Positions 56,466-64,000 of a DNA stretch of 64,000 bases are shown piece by piece. Made by a program: the position numbers and the translations under genes. The DNA lies in NCBI RefSeq assembly GCF_022690685.1, contig NZ_JALCYY010000002.1, positions 62,001-126,000 on the forward strand. Reading direction: 5' to 3'. The stretch is from Anaeromyxobacter terrae. GTDB taxonomy: Bacteria; Myxococcota; Myxococcia; Myxococcales; Anaeromyxobacteraceae. Under the pieces are notes generated by a model that was not told the DNA's origin, did not search any database, and saw only the letters and a list, made by a program, of their open reading frames with translations. How positions within the stretch are numbered: position 1 is the stretch's first letter; every line of letters begins with the position of its first letter.

Positions 56466-56834
56466 TCAGCGCAGGCCGACCACGTTCTCCTCGGCCCCTT
56501 CCCACTCGGCGATGCGCCCGACCTTCCTGACCACGTCGAGCCAGGTCGCACCCGTGCAGGCCTCCACCTCGCGCGCCAGGAACGCCTTCACCCGGTCGTA
56601 GCGCCACTCGAACACGACGAGGAGGCCGCGCCCCAGGATCACGCCCCCCTTGCCGTGGCGCTCGATGAGCCAGCGCGGCGACACCGCGAGGAGGTCGAAC
56701 CGCTCGCGGCCCCGCACGCCGAGCGGTCCCACCTCGAGCACGAGCGGGATCGCGAACGCCTCGGGATCGGGTGGGACGTACCCGGCCAGGTCCGGGATCT
56801 CGTCGCTGCGAAGGGTCTTCAGGCGGGCGCGCAC
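56466..56834 (-). CDS. Imm8-like immunity protein
   Basis: The 122-residue protein follows the Imm8 pattern: LKTLRSDEIPDLAGYVPPDPEAF, then LVLEVGPLGVRGRERFDLLAVSPRWL, LLVVFEWRYDRVKAFL and TWLDVVRKVGRIAEWE. Imm8 proteins normally neutralise nuclease-type polymorphic toxins encoded next door. No toxin gene is adjacent here, so this is either an orphan immunity gene or one recruited for another use. Assigned from pattern recognition, not a search. Confidence 0.7.
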   Translation of the reverse strand: MRARLKTLRSDEIPDLAGYVPPDPEAFAIPLVLEVGPLGVRGRERFDLLAVSPRWLIERHGKGGVILGRGLLVVFEWRYDRVKAFLAREVEACTGATWLDVVRKVGRIAEWEGAEENVVGLR

Positions 56835-57023
56835 GCAAGGGATCGTGCCCCGCCGCGCGGGGCGGCGCCAGCCGCGGAGAGGCCGTCAGGCCCCGCGCAC
56901 GACGCGTCGTCGCTCGGGAGGTCGGCCTCGCGGCAGCGACCGGGCGTCCGGGCGCCCGCGGTTGTGAACGCCGGGACGCACCGTTATCCACAGTCGCTCA
57001 TGACGGAGCGCGCCGGGAGATCG

Positions 57024-57899
57024 ATGAAGCGGTGGAACGGAGCGGCGCGCGTCGCGCTGCTCGCGTTCGCCGCCCTCACCGTGCAGTGCGCGGGGGCTCG
57101 CGTGCGCCCGCCGCCCCAGGATCTCGACGCCGAGCCCGTGGCGTTCCGCAGCAGCTCGGGGAGCGACATCCACGGCTGGTTCGTGCGCGGCCGCCCGCAC
57201 GCGGGCGCGGTGGTGCTCCTGCACGGCATCGGCGAGAGCCGGCTCACGATGGTCGACCGGGCACGCTTCCTCTGCGCCGCCGGGTACTCCGTGCTGCTCA
57301 TCGACTTCCGCGCGCACGGCGAGAGTCCTGGCGACGAGACGACCTATGGCGCGCTCGAGAGCCGCGACGCGCGCGCGGCGGTCGAGTTCGTGCGGAGCGC
57401 CCTCCCCTCCGAGCGCGTCGGGGTCATCGGCATCTCGATGGGCGGCGCCGCGGCGCTGCTCGGCGAGACGCCGCTCCCGGTGCAGGCGCTCGTGCTCGAG
57501 TCGGTCTATCCCACCATCCGCGACGCCGTCCGCGACCGGCTGCGGGCGTGGCTCGGGCCCATCGGACCGCCCTTCACCGGGCTCGTGCTCCACTCCATCT
57601 TCCCGCGCGACGGCGTCACGCCCGGCGATCTGCGCCCGATCGACCGGATCGGCGAGCAGACGGCGCCGGTGCTCGTCGCCGCCGGGACCGCCGACCGGTA
57701 CACGACCCGGAGCGAGTCGCGGGCGCTCTTCGAGCGCGCCCGCTCCCCGAAGGAGCTCTGGGAGGTCGATCACGCGGCGCACGTCGACCTGCACGCGTTC
57801 GCGCCCGCCGAGTACGAGCGGCGCATCGGCGCGTTCCTCGCGCGGTACCTGCGCGAGGCGGGGGCGGCCGCGTCACGGCTGGCGGGCGGCCGCCGCTGA
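57024..57899 (+). CDS. Exported alpha/beta hydrolase
   Basis: A 291-residue protein with an N-terminal hydrophobic signal (MKRWNGAARVALLAFAALTVQCAGA), possibly a weak lipobox, then an alpha/beta-hydrolase fold: oxyanion segment VVLLHGIGESR, nucleophile elbow GVIGISMGGAAALL, an acidic residue near AAGTADRYTT and H in VDHAAHVDL. The family acts on esters or peptides; substrate unknown. The ATG at 57024 with GGGAG is preferred over the ATG at 57000, which has no ribosome site. The 3' end overlaps the convergent acyltransferase gene by 27 bases. Confidence 0.85.
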   Translation: MKRWNGAARVALLAFAALTVQCAGARVRPPPQDLDAEPVAFRSSSGSDIHGWFVRGRPHAGAVVLLHGIGESRLTMVDRARFLCAAGYSVLLIDFRAHGESPGDETTYGALESRDARAAVEFVRSALPSERVGVIGISMGGAAALLGETPLPVQALVLESVYPTIRDAVRDRLRAWLGPIGPPFTGLVLHSIFPRDGVTPGDLRPIDRIGEQTAPVLVAAGTADRYTTRSESRALFERARSPKELWEVDHAAHVDLHAFAPAEYERRIGAFLARYLREAGAAASRLAGGRR

Positions 57900-59090
57900 G
57901 CGCGGCTTGAGCCCGAACATCGGCCGGAGGAGGTCGCTCGAGGCGACGAGCGCGCAGAGGGCGAGCGTCGCCGCGAGGGACGCGGCGGTGATGAAGGCGA
58001 ACCCTGGCACGATCCCGAGCCCGGCCCGCACGGCGACGTACGCGAAGCCGACGATGATGGGCTGGTGCAGGACGTAGAACGGGAACACCAGCTCTCCCAG
58101 CCGCAGCGCCGCCGCGCGGTGGACGTCGAGGTGGCGCCGTGCCCCGCCGAGCAGCGCGAGCAGCCAGCAGGCGGCGCCGAACGCGTAGCCGCCCCACAGG
58201 AGCGCGCCCGCCGGGGAGTTGGGTTGCGGCAGGCGATCCAGGAGGTAGCCGGGCCAGCCCCAGACGGCGAGCGTCGCCGACGTCGCGAGCGCCAGCACGA
58301 GGGCAGCCTGCCAGCACCGGTCCAGCGCGCGCCGGAAGCCCTCCTCTCCCGCGAGCGCGAACCCGAACACGAAGGCGGGCAGGAGGAGGGCGCGGTCGGA
58401 CCAGTCCGCGGAGAGCGGCGGGGTGCCGGGGAAGACGACCTCGATCGCGATCCGGATCGCGACGTACGGCAGGACGAGCCAGATGAGCCCTCCGGGTGCG
58501 TCGCACGGCGCCGCGAGGCGCGCCATCGTTCGCCGCCCCGTGGGCGTTCGCAGCCACTGGAGGAGCGGCAGCGTGGCGAGCGAGAACACGAGCAGGAAGA
58601 CGACGAACCAGAGGTGGTGCCAGCCGAAGTTTCCTCGAGGGTAGAGGCCGTCGAAGAAGTGCGGATAGAACTCGAGGAAGGAGCCGTCGAACTGCCCCTT
58701 CAGGCGGCGCTCCAGATAGACCTGCGGCGGGACGAGCACGAGGAGGCCCGCGACGAGGGGGAGCGCGAGCCGCATGAGCCTGTCCCTGACGTAGGCGCGG
58801 CTCGAGCGGCGCGCGAGCGCGTACCACGTGCTCTCGCCGGCGAGCATCATGAAGAGCGGCATGATCCAGGGCGCGAGGAACAGGACCACCTCGCCCAGCC
58901 ACTTCGTGCGCTCCGGGCTGGCGATGTGCCAGCTGTCCCAGGGGTTGAAGGGCTCCGCCGCGTGGACGAGGAAGACGAGGAGCGCGCCCACGACCTTGAG
59001 CCACTCCACGTCGGCGCGCCGCTGCGTCACGGCCGGCGTGGCGTCGGGGGGTAGGCGGGCGGGCATCGCTGCGGTCGCCACGGCGACCAC
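57873..59090 (-). CDS. Acyltransferase 3 family (OafA/YrhL-like) membrane protein
   Basis: A 405-residue protein with about ten spans. It begins VEWLKVVGALLVFLVHAAEPF, where the catalytic histidine of acyltransferase 3 resides, then MPLFMMLAGESTWYAL and ends near LVFPFYVLHQPIIVGFAYVAV, the typical C-terminal motif. These enzymes O-acylate sugars of cell-surface polymers. The start is uncertain between GTG 59090 and ATG 59066; neither has a strong ribosome site. Confidence 0.87.
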   Translation of the reverse strand: MVAVATAAMPARLPPDATPAVTQRRADVEWLKVVGALLVFLVHAAEPFNPWDSWHIASPERTKWLGEVVLFLAPWIMPLFMMLAGESTWYALARRSSRAYVRDRLMRLALPLVAGLLVLVPPQVYLERRLKGQFDGSFLEFYPHFFDGLYPRGNFGWHHLWFVVFLLVFSLATLPLLQWLRTPTGRRTMARLAAPCDAPGGLIWLVLPYVAIRIAIEVVFPGTPPLSADWSDRALLLPAFVFGFALAGEEGFRRALDRCWQAALVLALATSATLAVWGWPGYLLDRLPQPNSPAGALLWGGYAFGAACWLLALLGGARRHLDVHRAAALRLGELVFPFYVLHQPIIVGFAYVAVRAGLGIVPGFAFITAASLAATLALCALVASSDLLRPMFGLKPRSAAAARQP

Positions 59091-59303
59091 GGTACGCCCC
59101 CGACGCGCGTAGGCTCAACGCGAGCGCCGGGGCGTGCGCCGCCTCGCCCGGGAAGGCCCTCGACCGGGGAGCCCCCCAGCGCGAGCGCCGAGCGGCCTTC
59201 GCGCTCGGGCGAGTCTCGCGTTACGGCAGGCGGGGTGCGTCCGGAGCGAGGGGGCGGGAGCGCCTCTCCCGGGGCGCCAGCCGTCCGTCCCGGGGGTCCG
59301 ACG

Positions 59304-60398
59304 ATGATCGCGTCGCGCCGGTGGGGAGCCTCGATCGCGCTCGTGGCCGCCGCGTGCACCGCGTGCGTCCACGACGTCTACCGCTCCGAGCCCATCGCCC
59401 CGCGCCCCGCCACGCAATCCTTTCCTGAGCGCGTCCTCGTGTTCGGCGACTTCGGGTTCGAGTCGATCCCGCAGCAGCTCGCCGCGCGCGCGATGCGCCG
59501 CGCCACGCGGGCCCGGCCGTTCGACCTCGCGCTCGAGGTCGGCGACAACATCTACCACTGCGGCCCGGAGCCCACCCGGCCGGGCGCGGAGACCTGCCGC
59601 TTCGCGGACGACGGCGTGACCGTCGCGCCGGGCGCCTCTCCACCGGACGATCCGCTCTTCCGCGTGAACGAGGCGCCGCTCGCGGGCCTGCGCGGGCGCG
59701 ACGGCGGGCCGTTGCCGATCTACCTCGCGCTCGGGAACCATGACGTCGGCCTCGGCGGCGGGCGCTGCGCGCGGCCGGCACTGGGGGAGGTGGAGGCGAT
59801 GCGGCGCCGCGCGTGCCTCGCGGTCGCGCGCCGCTCCCCGGCCTGGCTCCAGCAGGCGCGCCACTACGTGCTCGACCGCGGGAGCGTCCGCTTCGTCGTG
59901 CTCGACACGAACGTGGTCGTCCGGGACTACGGCGGCTTCACGCTCGAGGACGAGCTCGCCTTCGTCCGCGAGGCCACCGCACCGTGCGGCGCCGAGCGCC
60001 TCTGCTTCCTCGTCGGCCACCACCCGCCGGCCGCGGTGCACTGGTACGGCACGCTCCGCCCGCTCCCCTACGCGGCGCGCATGGCCCGGCTCGTCGCCGC
60101 GGCCGGGGGCCGTGCCCGGGCGTTCTTCGCGGGCCACGTGCACTCGCTGGAGCACCTGTCGCTCGACGGCCTCGAGGTGTTCATCTCGGGCAGCACCGCG
60201 ATGGGCAGCTTCGCACACTTCACGACCCGCACGCCCGCGCGCGCCCAGGTCCGCTTCGCGACGACGGCGTGGGGCTACGCGGTGCTCGAGACGGACGGGC
60301 GCGGCTACCGGATCGAGTTCTTCGACACGAGCGGCTCGGCGCTGCACTGCTGCGAGGCCGGCGCCTCCGGCCCGTGCCGGCCGACCGCGTGCGGGTGA
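59304..60398 (+). CDS. Exported metallophosphoesterase, probable lipoprotein
   Basis: The 364-residue protein has a signal peptide with cysteine near residue 18-21 (LVAAACTAC), then the calcineurin-like core: VFGDFGF, EVGDNIYHCG, YLALGNHDVG, CFLVGHHPP and FFAGHVHSLEHLSL, the five metal-site blocks in order. It differs from the MYXO-CTERM phosphoesterase in lacking the fibronectin-like domain and C-terminal anchor. Cysteine-rich C-terminus (LHCCEAGASGPCRPTACG) suggests disulfides. Substrate unknown. Confidence 0.88.
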   Translation: MIASRRWGASIALVAAACTACVHDVYRSEPIAPRPATQSFPERVLVFGDFGFESIPQQLAARAMRRATRARPFDLALEVGDNIYHCGPEPTRPGAETCRFADDGVTVAPGASPPDDPLFRVNEAPLAGLRGRDGGPLPIYLALGNHDVGLGGGRCARPALGEVEAMRRRACLAVARRSPAWLQQARHYVLDRGSVRFVVLDTNVVVRDYGGFTLEDELAFVREATAPCGAERLCFLVGHHPPAAVHWYGTLRPLPYAARMARLVAAAGGRARAFFAGHVHSLEHLSLDGLEVFISGSTAMGSFAHFTTRTPARAQVRFATTAWGYAVLETDGRGYRIEFFDTSGSALHCCEAGASGPCRPTACG

Positions 60399-60972
60399 GC
60401 TCGCGATCCTGAACGACCGAGCATGATTCGGACGCGGTCAACGAGGGCGGACCGCCCGGAGGGCCGTACGCCGATGGACCGGCGTATGGATGCGCACATC
60501 GGACTCGGGCATCGACGAGGTGGGATCGCGCTGTCCGGGCACGGTTCCGAGCAGCGGCCCAGCCGGAGTGGCGGGTGCAGGCGAGCGTCTCCACCGAGAG
60601 CGTCCTGCCGTGTGCGCTCTGAGGCGAGCCCGGAAGCAGCGCATGAGCTTGCGCTGGATTCACTTACCGTGACAGCTATCGCCAGAGGTAGTGACGGGCG
60701 TCTTGCGCGCTGCATGGCGATGTGAACAATCCGTCCCAGTTGCGGTGCGTGAAAGAATGCCCTTGACTGCTCCCCGCCGAAGTTCCGGTCCTGGGTTCGA
60801 GGCGGCGCGACAGAGCCACTCACGCGCGCGCACCTGGGCCTGGCGCGCGCGTTCGACCGTGGCAGGGGGTCGCCGAGGGCACACCGAGAAAAACCGCGCT
60901 CGCGCGAGCCTGGAGCGCCTCCGGAGCTCCCGAAAACGCGTGTTACGAAGGGTGCATCTGGAGGTGCACTCC
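60399..60972. other. 574-bp less GC-rich gap before the HNH gene
   Basis: No convincing gene. Two hairpins are visible, TACGCC-N8-GGCGTA (60467-60486) and CAGCGCA-N6-TGCGCTG (60637-60656). From about 60640 to 60770 and again near 60880-60960 the sequence is clearly richer in A/T than the surroundings, and includes a TTGACT at 60763-60768 without a matching -10 box. The region may be an imported leader that came with the HNH gene. Confidence 0.6.
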
Positions 60973-62154
60973 ATGTCTTCGCTCGCCCCCGCTTCCCTCG
61001 ACTCGAACGTCCTCGCCGTTCGCCTGCGCGAGCTCGCCGGAGAGGAACGAAACGTCCAGGTGGACTTCCTCCTCCACCTCGACGAGTTCGACAGCCGGCG
61101 CGCCTTCGTCGAGGAGGGGCATGCCTCGCTCTGGGCCTATTGCCTGAAGGTCCTCCACCTCCGGGAGGGGGCCGCCGGCCGCCGCATCCAGGCCATGCGC
61201 GTGCTGCGCCGGTTCCCGAGCCTCGAGGCGCCGCTGCGCGATGGGCGCGTCTGCCTGTCTACCGTGACGCTCCTCGGCCAGGTTTTCACCGAGGAGAACG
61301 TGGACGACCTCCTCGGCCGCGCCGCGTACCGGACCCGCGCCGAGGTCGAGCACCTCGTCGCCTCCATCCATGCGCGCACCGCGCCGCGCGCGGGGATCCG
61401 CAAGCTCCCGGAGCGCGAGCCCGCCCAGGCGAGCGCGGCGATCCCGCTCACGGCGCCGGACACTGGCGGGGAGCGCGCCGAGCCGTCGGAGGGAGCACCC
61501 GCAGCGCCCATGCCCGCGAGCCCGACAGACGGCGCGTCCCCGGCAACCCGCGAAGTCCGGAGCGAGAGGCCGAGGCGCCGGCCGGAGACCGTGGCGGTCA
61601 CCGAGAGCCACTGGTCGCTCCGCGTCACCCTCGACCGCGCCTGCAAGGAGGACCTCGAGACGCTCCGATGTCTTCTCTCGCACAAGATCCCGGACGGTGA
61701 CCTGGCGGCGGTGCTCCACGAGGCGATCCGCTGCGCCATCGACAAGCACGGCAAGCGCAAGGGCGCGGTCGCGCCGGAGCGAAAGACGAAGCGCCCGGAG
61801 CCGACCGCGGCGTCCCCGGAGCCGACGTCCACGATCCCAGCGATAGTGCGCCGTGCGGTGTGGACGCGCGACGGCGGGCGCTGCGCCTGGGTCGGTCCGG
61901 ACGGCTGCCGCTGCAGCAGCCGCTGGAAGCTCGAGCTCGACCACATCCGCCCCGTGGCGCTCGGGGGGCCGTCGACGATCGACAATCTTCGGCTCGCCTG
62001 CCGAGCTCATAACCTTCTTCACGCCGAGAGGACCTTCGGACGCGAGCACATGGAGCGCTTCCGCCGCCACGCGGGCGACGGACCGACGCCGCAGGAACGC
62101 GCTGGCGTCGCGCCCCCGCGTCCTGCCTTGCAGTTGGGGATGTGGGCGTCGTGA
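60973..62154 (+). CDS. HNH endonuclease family protein
   Basis: The 393-residue protein has an N-terminal helical region (SLWAYCLKVLHLREGAAGRRIQAMRVLRRFP), a variable Pro/Ala-rich middle, and a C-terminal HNH nuclease: C304 and C314, the LELDHIRPVALGG motif with D323-H324, N338 and C343-x2-H346. This architecture belongs to the DUF222-like HNH group that forms large paralogous families in some genomes. Possibly mobile or a DNA-targeting enzyme; its target is unknown. The ATG at 60973 has GGAGG nine bases upstream; the open frame further upstream lies in AT-richer, non-coding-looking DNA. Confidence 0.87.
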   Translation: MSSLAPASLDSNVLAVRLRELAGEERNVQVDFLLHLDEFDSRRAFVEEGHASLWAYCLKVLHLREGAAGRRIQAMRVLRRFPSLEAPLRDGRVCLSTVTLLGQVFTEENVDDLLGRAAYRTRAEVEHLVASIHARTAPRAGIRKLPEREPAQASAAIPLTAPDTGGERAEPSEGAPAAPMPASPTDGASPATREVRSERPRRRPETVAVTESHWSLRVTLDRACKEDLETLRCLLSHKIPDGDLAAVLHEAIRCAIDKHGKRKGAVAPERKTKRPEPTAASPEPTSTIPAIVRRAVWTRDGGRCAWVGPDGCRCSSRWKLELDHIRPVALGGPSTIDNLRLACRAHNLLHAERTFGREHMERFRRHAGDGPTPQERAGVAPPRPALQLGMWAS

Positions 62155-62483
62155 GATTTGAGGGACGGCACGACTGCGCCGGCACCTCGCGCGCCGACGG
62201 CGCCTCGCGGTCGCGGCGGCACCGAAGCGACGGCGCTCCAGCCGCCGTCGGGCGAGCGTTGCGACGCCGCGCCTCCGCCAAGCTTCCGAACCCGTGATCC
62301 AGGCCCCCACGGTCACGCTTGTCGTGTCTTGCCGCCCTCCGAAGGGCGCGTTCCCGGGCCGCGCGTGCTCACCCCGTCGATGCCCACCCGCCCCGCGCGC
62401 TGAGCCGCTCGTCGAATGGCAACCGCGTGCACGGTCGGCAGCCTTCGCGACACCGCAGGTGATCGCGCATCGCGAACTGCCGT
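62155..62483. other. 329-bp gap between convergent genes
   Basis: No credible ORF, RNA or repeat was found between the HNH gene and the lytic transglycosylase gene, which point at each other. Short open frames here have no codon bias or ribosome site. Confidence 0.6.
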
Positions 62484-63257
62484 TCAGCGGTCGGCGGCCG
62501 CCATCCGCGCGAAGGTCCGCGCGAGCGACTCCACCCGCTCCAGGTAGGCGTCGAGGTCGTGGTCGCCGCAGCGCTCGCCGGGCAGCGCCCGGAACCCGCG
62601 CGCCGCGAAGGCGGGGGCGCGCCCGTGTCCGCACAGGTGGACGAGGGCGGCGAGCCGCGCACCCTGCGCTTCCGTCGCGCTGCGCCCTGCGAGCGCCTCC
62701 GCGACCGCCTCGTGCAGCAACGCCGCCGTCATCTCGATGGCGTGGCTGGGGACGGTGCGGAAGTAGAGCGCGTTGAACCAGCAGGCGCGCGGGTCGTACC
62801 AGGCGCCCTCGCGCGCGACGGCGTGGTCGTGCACGCAGAGGCGGCTCGCCTCGACGAAGGTGCCGTCGGTGATCTGGAGGGTCCCGACGGCGCTCGACGC
62901 CGGAGCGTAGAGCTCGAGCGGGTTCCAGCTCCACCGCCAGCGCCAGTAGGTGCGCGCGAGCGGGTCGCCCGCGCTCTCGACCTGGACGAGCGCGGCGAGG
63001 AGCTCCGGACGGACGAGATCCGTCGAGTGCTCCTCGAACAGATCGCCGTACTCTTCCCAGGTCGCCTCGGGGAGCTTCGGCGACGCGGGCGCGACGAGGC
63101 CGAGGAGCTCGGTCGGCTTGCGGATGACCTGGTACGCGAAGTTCACCGCCGCGAGCGAGGCGACGGCGAGGAGCAGGACGACCGCGAGCGGCGGCGCCTC
63201 GCGCCGCCGGCTCCGGGCAGTCCTCCGCCTTGCGCGCCGTCTCGCCACGGCGCGCAT
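62484..63257 (-). CDS. Membrane-anchored lytic transglycosylase-like protein
   Basis: The 257-residue protein has a strongly basic N-terminus, one membrane span (PLAVVLLLAVASLAAVNFAY) and a periplasmic SLT-type domain. The catalytic glutamate E94 sits in LLAALVQVESAGDP and is followed by ASSAVGTLQIT. The domain deviates from standard MltC/Slt sequences with an inserted WRWRWSWNPLELYAP segment. It would cleave peptidoglycan glycan strands, perhaps during growth or secretion-apparatus assembly. Confidence 0.83.
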   Translation of the reverse strand: MRAVARRRARRRTARSRRREAPPLAVVLLLAVASLAAVNFAYQVIRKPTELLGLVAPASPKLPEATWEEYGDLFEEHSTDLVRPELLAALVQVESAGDPLARTYWRWRWSWNPLELYAPASSAVGTLQITDGTFVEASRLCVHDHAVAREGAWYDPRACWFNALYFRTVPSHAIEMTAALLHEAVAEALAGRSATEAQGARLAALVHLCGHGRAPAFAARGFRALPGERCGDHDLDAYLERVESLARTFARMAAADR

Positions 63258-63360
63258 GCTACCGCCGCGCCGGCAGGACGCGACGATCTCGCCAGGTCCG
63301 GCGCGGACCCGGCGCAGAAGCCCGAGCCGAGGTCGAGCGCGCGAGGAGGGAGCAGCGCAG

Positions 63361-63379
63361 CCGTACTGCTTCCGTACGG
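63361..63379 (-). terminator. Hairpin after the 48-residue ORF
   Basis: CCGTAC and GTACGG flank the loop TGCTTCC, about 50 bp past the small ORF stop on the minus strand. The hairpin is bracketed by two copies of GAGCAGCGCAG (63350-63360, 63381-63391), which may simply be local duplication. Confidence 0.4.
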
Positions 63380-63431
63380 CGAGCAGCGCAGCGCCGAGCC
63401 CGCCCGAGATCGGCCGGGATCCTGCGCCGGC

Positions 63432-63578
63432 TCAGCGACGGTTCACGATGTTGAGGACGAGGGCCATCCGGCCCCCGGAGACCTTCAGCCTGGCGAACCG
63501 GCGGCGCGCGCGGATCTTCTGGCCCACGGCGATGGCGACGGCGGCGAGGACGAGCGCGGGCAACAGCGCGGACTGCAT
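63432..63578 (-). CDS. Putative 48-residue membrane peptide
   Basis: An ORF too short for routine tracks: MQSALLPALVLAAVAIAVG, then a basic stretch (QKIRARRRFARLK) and GGRMALVLNIVNRR. AGGAG lies 10 bases before the ATG, and third-position GC bias is coding-like. The layout of one span followed by a positive patch suits a small inner-membrane peptide. No homologue is recognised. Confidence 0.45.
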   Translation of the reverse strand: MQSALLPALVLAAVAIAVGQKIRARRRFARLKVSGGRMALVLNIVNRR

Positions 63579-63843
63579 GGCGGGACCACTCCTGCAACGA
63601 CGATCGCGCGGGAACGCCGCGGGGCGCTCTCGCGCTCCGCGACGCCCTCGACCACGCGCCTTCGTGGGGCGCGGAGTCGCAAAGAAGCTCGGGCGACGCT
63701 CGGGTCGTTGTGATCGGGATTTTCCGCGGGCGCGGCGCAGACCCGCTGCGCTCGTCCGAGGAACGTCGCGAGGCTAGTCCCCCGTGCCGCGTCGAGTCAA
63801 GGGACCGGACGCTCGGTCCGCGCGGGCGGCGACCCGATGCGGC

Positions 63844-64000
63844 TCAAGGCAAGGGAACCCCTCGAAGCTCCAGGATCCGGCGCGCGATCCGCTCGCGCGC
63901 GGCCATGAGCCGGGCGACGCCCGGGTCGGTCGCGGACGCCGTCGGGAAGAGGTCGCCCACGATCGCGGCCGCGAGCCCCGGGTCCCCGAGCCGCGACAGC
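63844..64000 (-). CDS. 3' end of an unidentified gene leaving the window
   Basis: An open frame enters from beyond base 64000 and ends with TGA at 63844-63846. The visible 51 residues include GDPGLAAAIVGDLFPTAS and ARLMAARERIARRILELRG, a helical C-terminus. Too short for assignment. Confidence 0.6.
   Translation of the reverse strand, partial: LSRLGDPGLAAAIVGDLFPTASATDPGVARLMAARERIARRILELRGVPLP

Noticed and set aside
56984-56992. TTATCCACA, a perfect DnaA box
   Set aside because: Only one copy, with no AT-rich unwinding region and no dnaA or dnaN nearby, so not an origin.
60790-60815. GGTTCGAGGC resembling a tRNA T-loop
   Set aside because: No acceptor, D or anticodon stem can be drawn around it.

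Overview
This is a very GC-rich (roughly 73-75% by eye), gene-dense bacterial window. Several features point to a myxobacterium, most likely Anaeromyxobacter or a close relative: a secreted phosphoesterase ends in a MYXO-CTERM-type tail, codon third positions are almost all G/C, GTG starts and TGATG/GTGA/ATGA gene overlaps are common, and there is a large-family HNH endonuclease. The genus call is inference. There is no rRNA, tRNA, CRISPR array or recognisable insertion sequence in the window.

Layout. 1-8.0 kb: the 3' part of a ThiF/E1-like gene, an FMN reductase, and a minus-strand operon of a carbohydrate-type ABC importer (binding protein, ATPase, two permeases) that ends in methylmalonate-semialdehyde dehydrogenase. 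The operon is interrupted by a block of long G and C homopolymers (about 6422-6570) that looks like a sequence or assembly defect. 8.1-18.5 kb: an adenosine-specific kinase-like protein, a large unknown protein, the cydAB quinol oxidase, an AlkB-like dioxygenase, a quinone reductase, a GreA/B-like factor, an SGNH lipoprotein and a divergent nitrilase-fold protein. 18.5-29.8 kb: an acyl-CoA synthetase-like enzyme, a YceI/LysR divergent pair, a hemerythrin-like two-gene operon, a cyclase-family hydrolase plus 6-phosphogluconate dehydrogenase, the MYXO-CTERM phosphoesterase, a YitT-like membrane protein and glucan phosphorylase.

29.8-38.9 kb is the most coherent unit, a complete sulfate uptake and activation locus: an outer-membrane porin facing cysD-cysN-cysHC-cysT-cysW-cysA, followed by a separately promoted sulfate-binding protein gene. 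The third gene is a fusion of 4Fe-4S APS reductase (CysH) and APS kinase (CysC), joined by a Pro-Thr linker encoded by a CCGACC hexanucleotide repeat. A near-identical palindrome (TCCGTTATNACGGA) lies just downstream of the -10 box of both cysD and the binding-protein gene, and a third copy lies upstream of the porin. Together they outline a small sulfur regulon under a repressor not encoded here.

39-64 kb: cupin, SRPBCC, MFS, DUF3037 and HipA-like kinase genes (the last three overlapping), a TonB-type protein, an ABC-F ATPase, a YeiH-type exporter, DUF309, a PabB-PabC fusion, a coiled-coil lipoprotein, an NnrS-like protein facing a zinc-ribbon SDR, NDH-2, a secreted YceI protein, a histidine-bearing membrane protein facing a cupredoxin lipoprotein, an orphan Imm8-like protein, hydrolases, an acyltransferase, a second metallophosphoesterase, the HNH endonuclease with a less GC-rich leader, a membrane-anchored lytic transglycosylase, a 48-codon small ORF and the 3' end of a gene that leaves the window.
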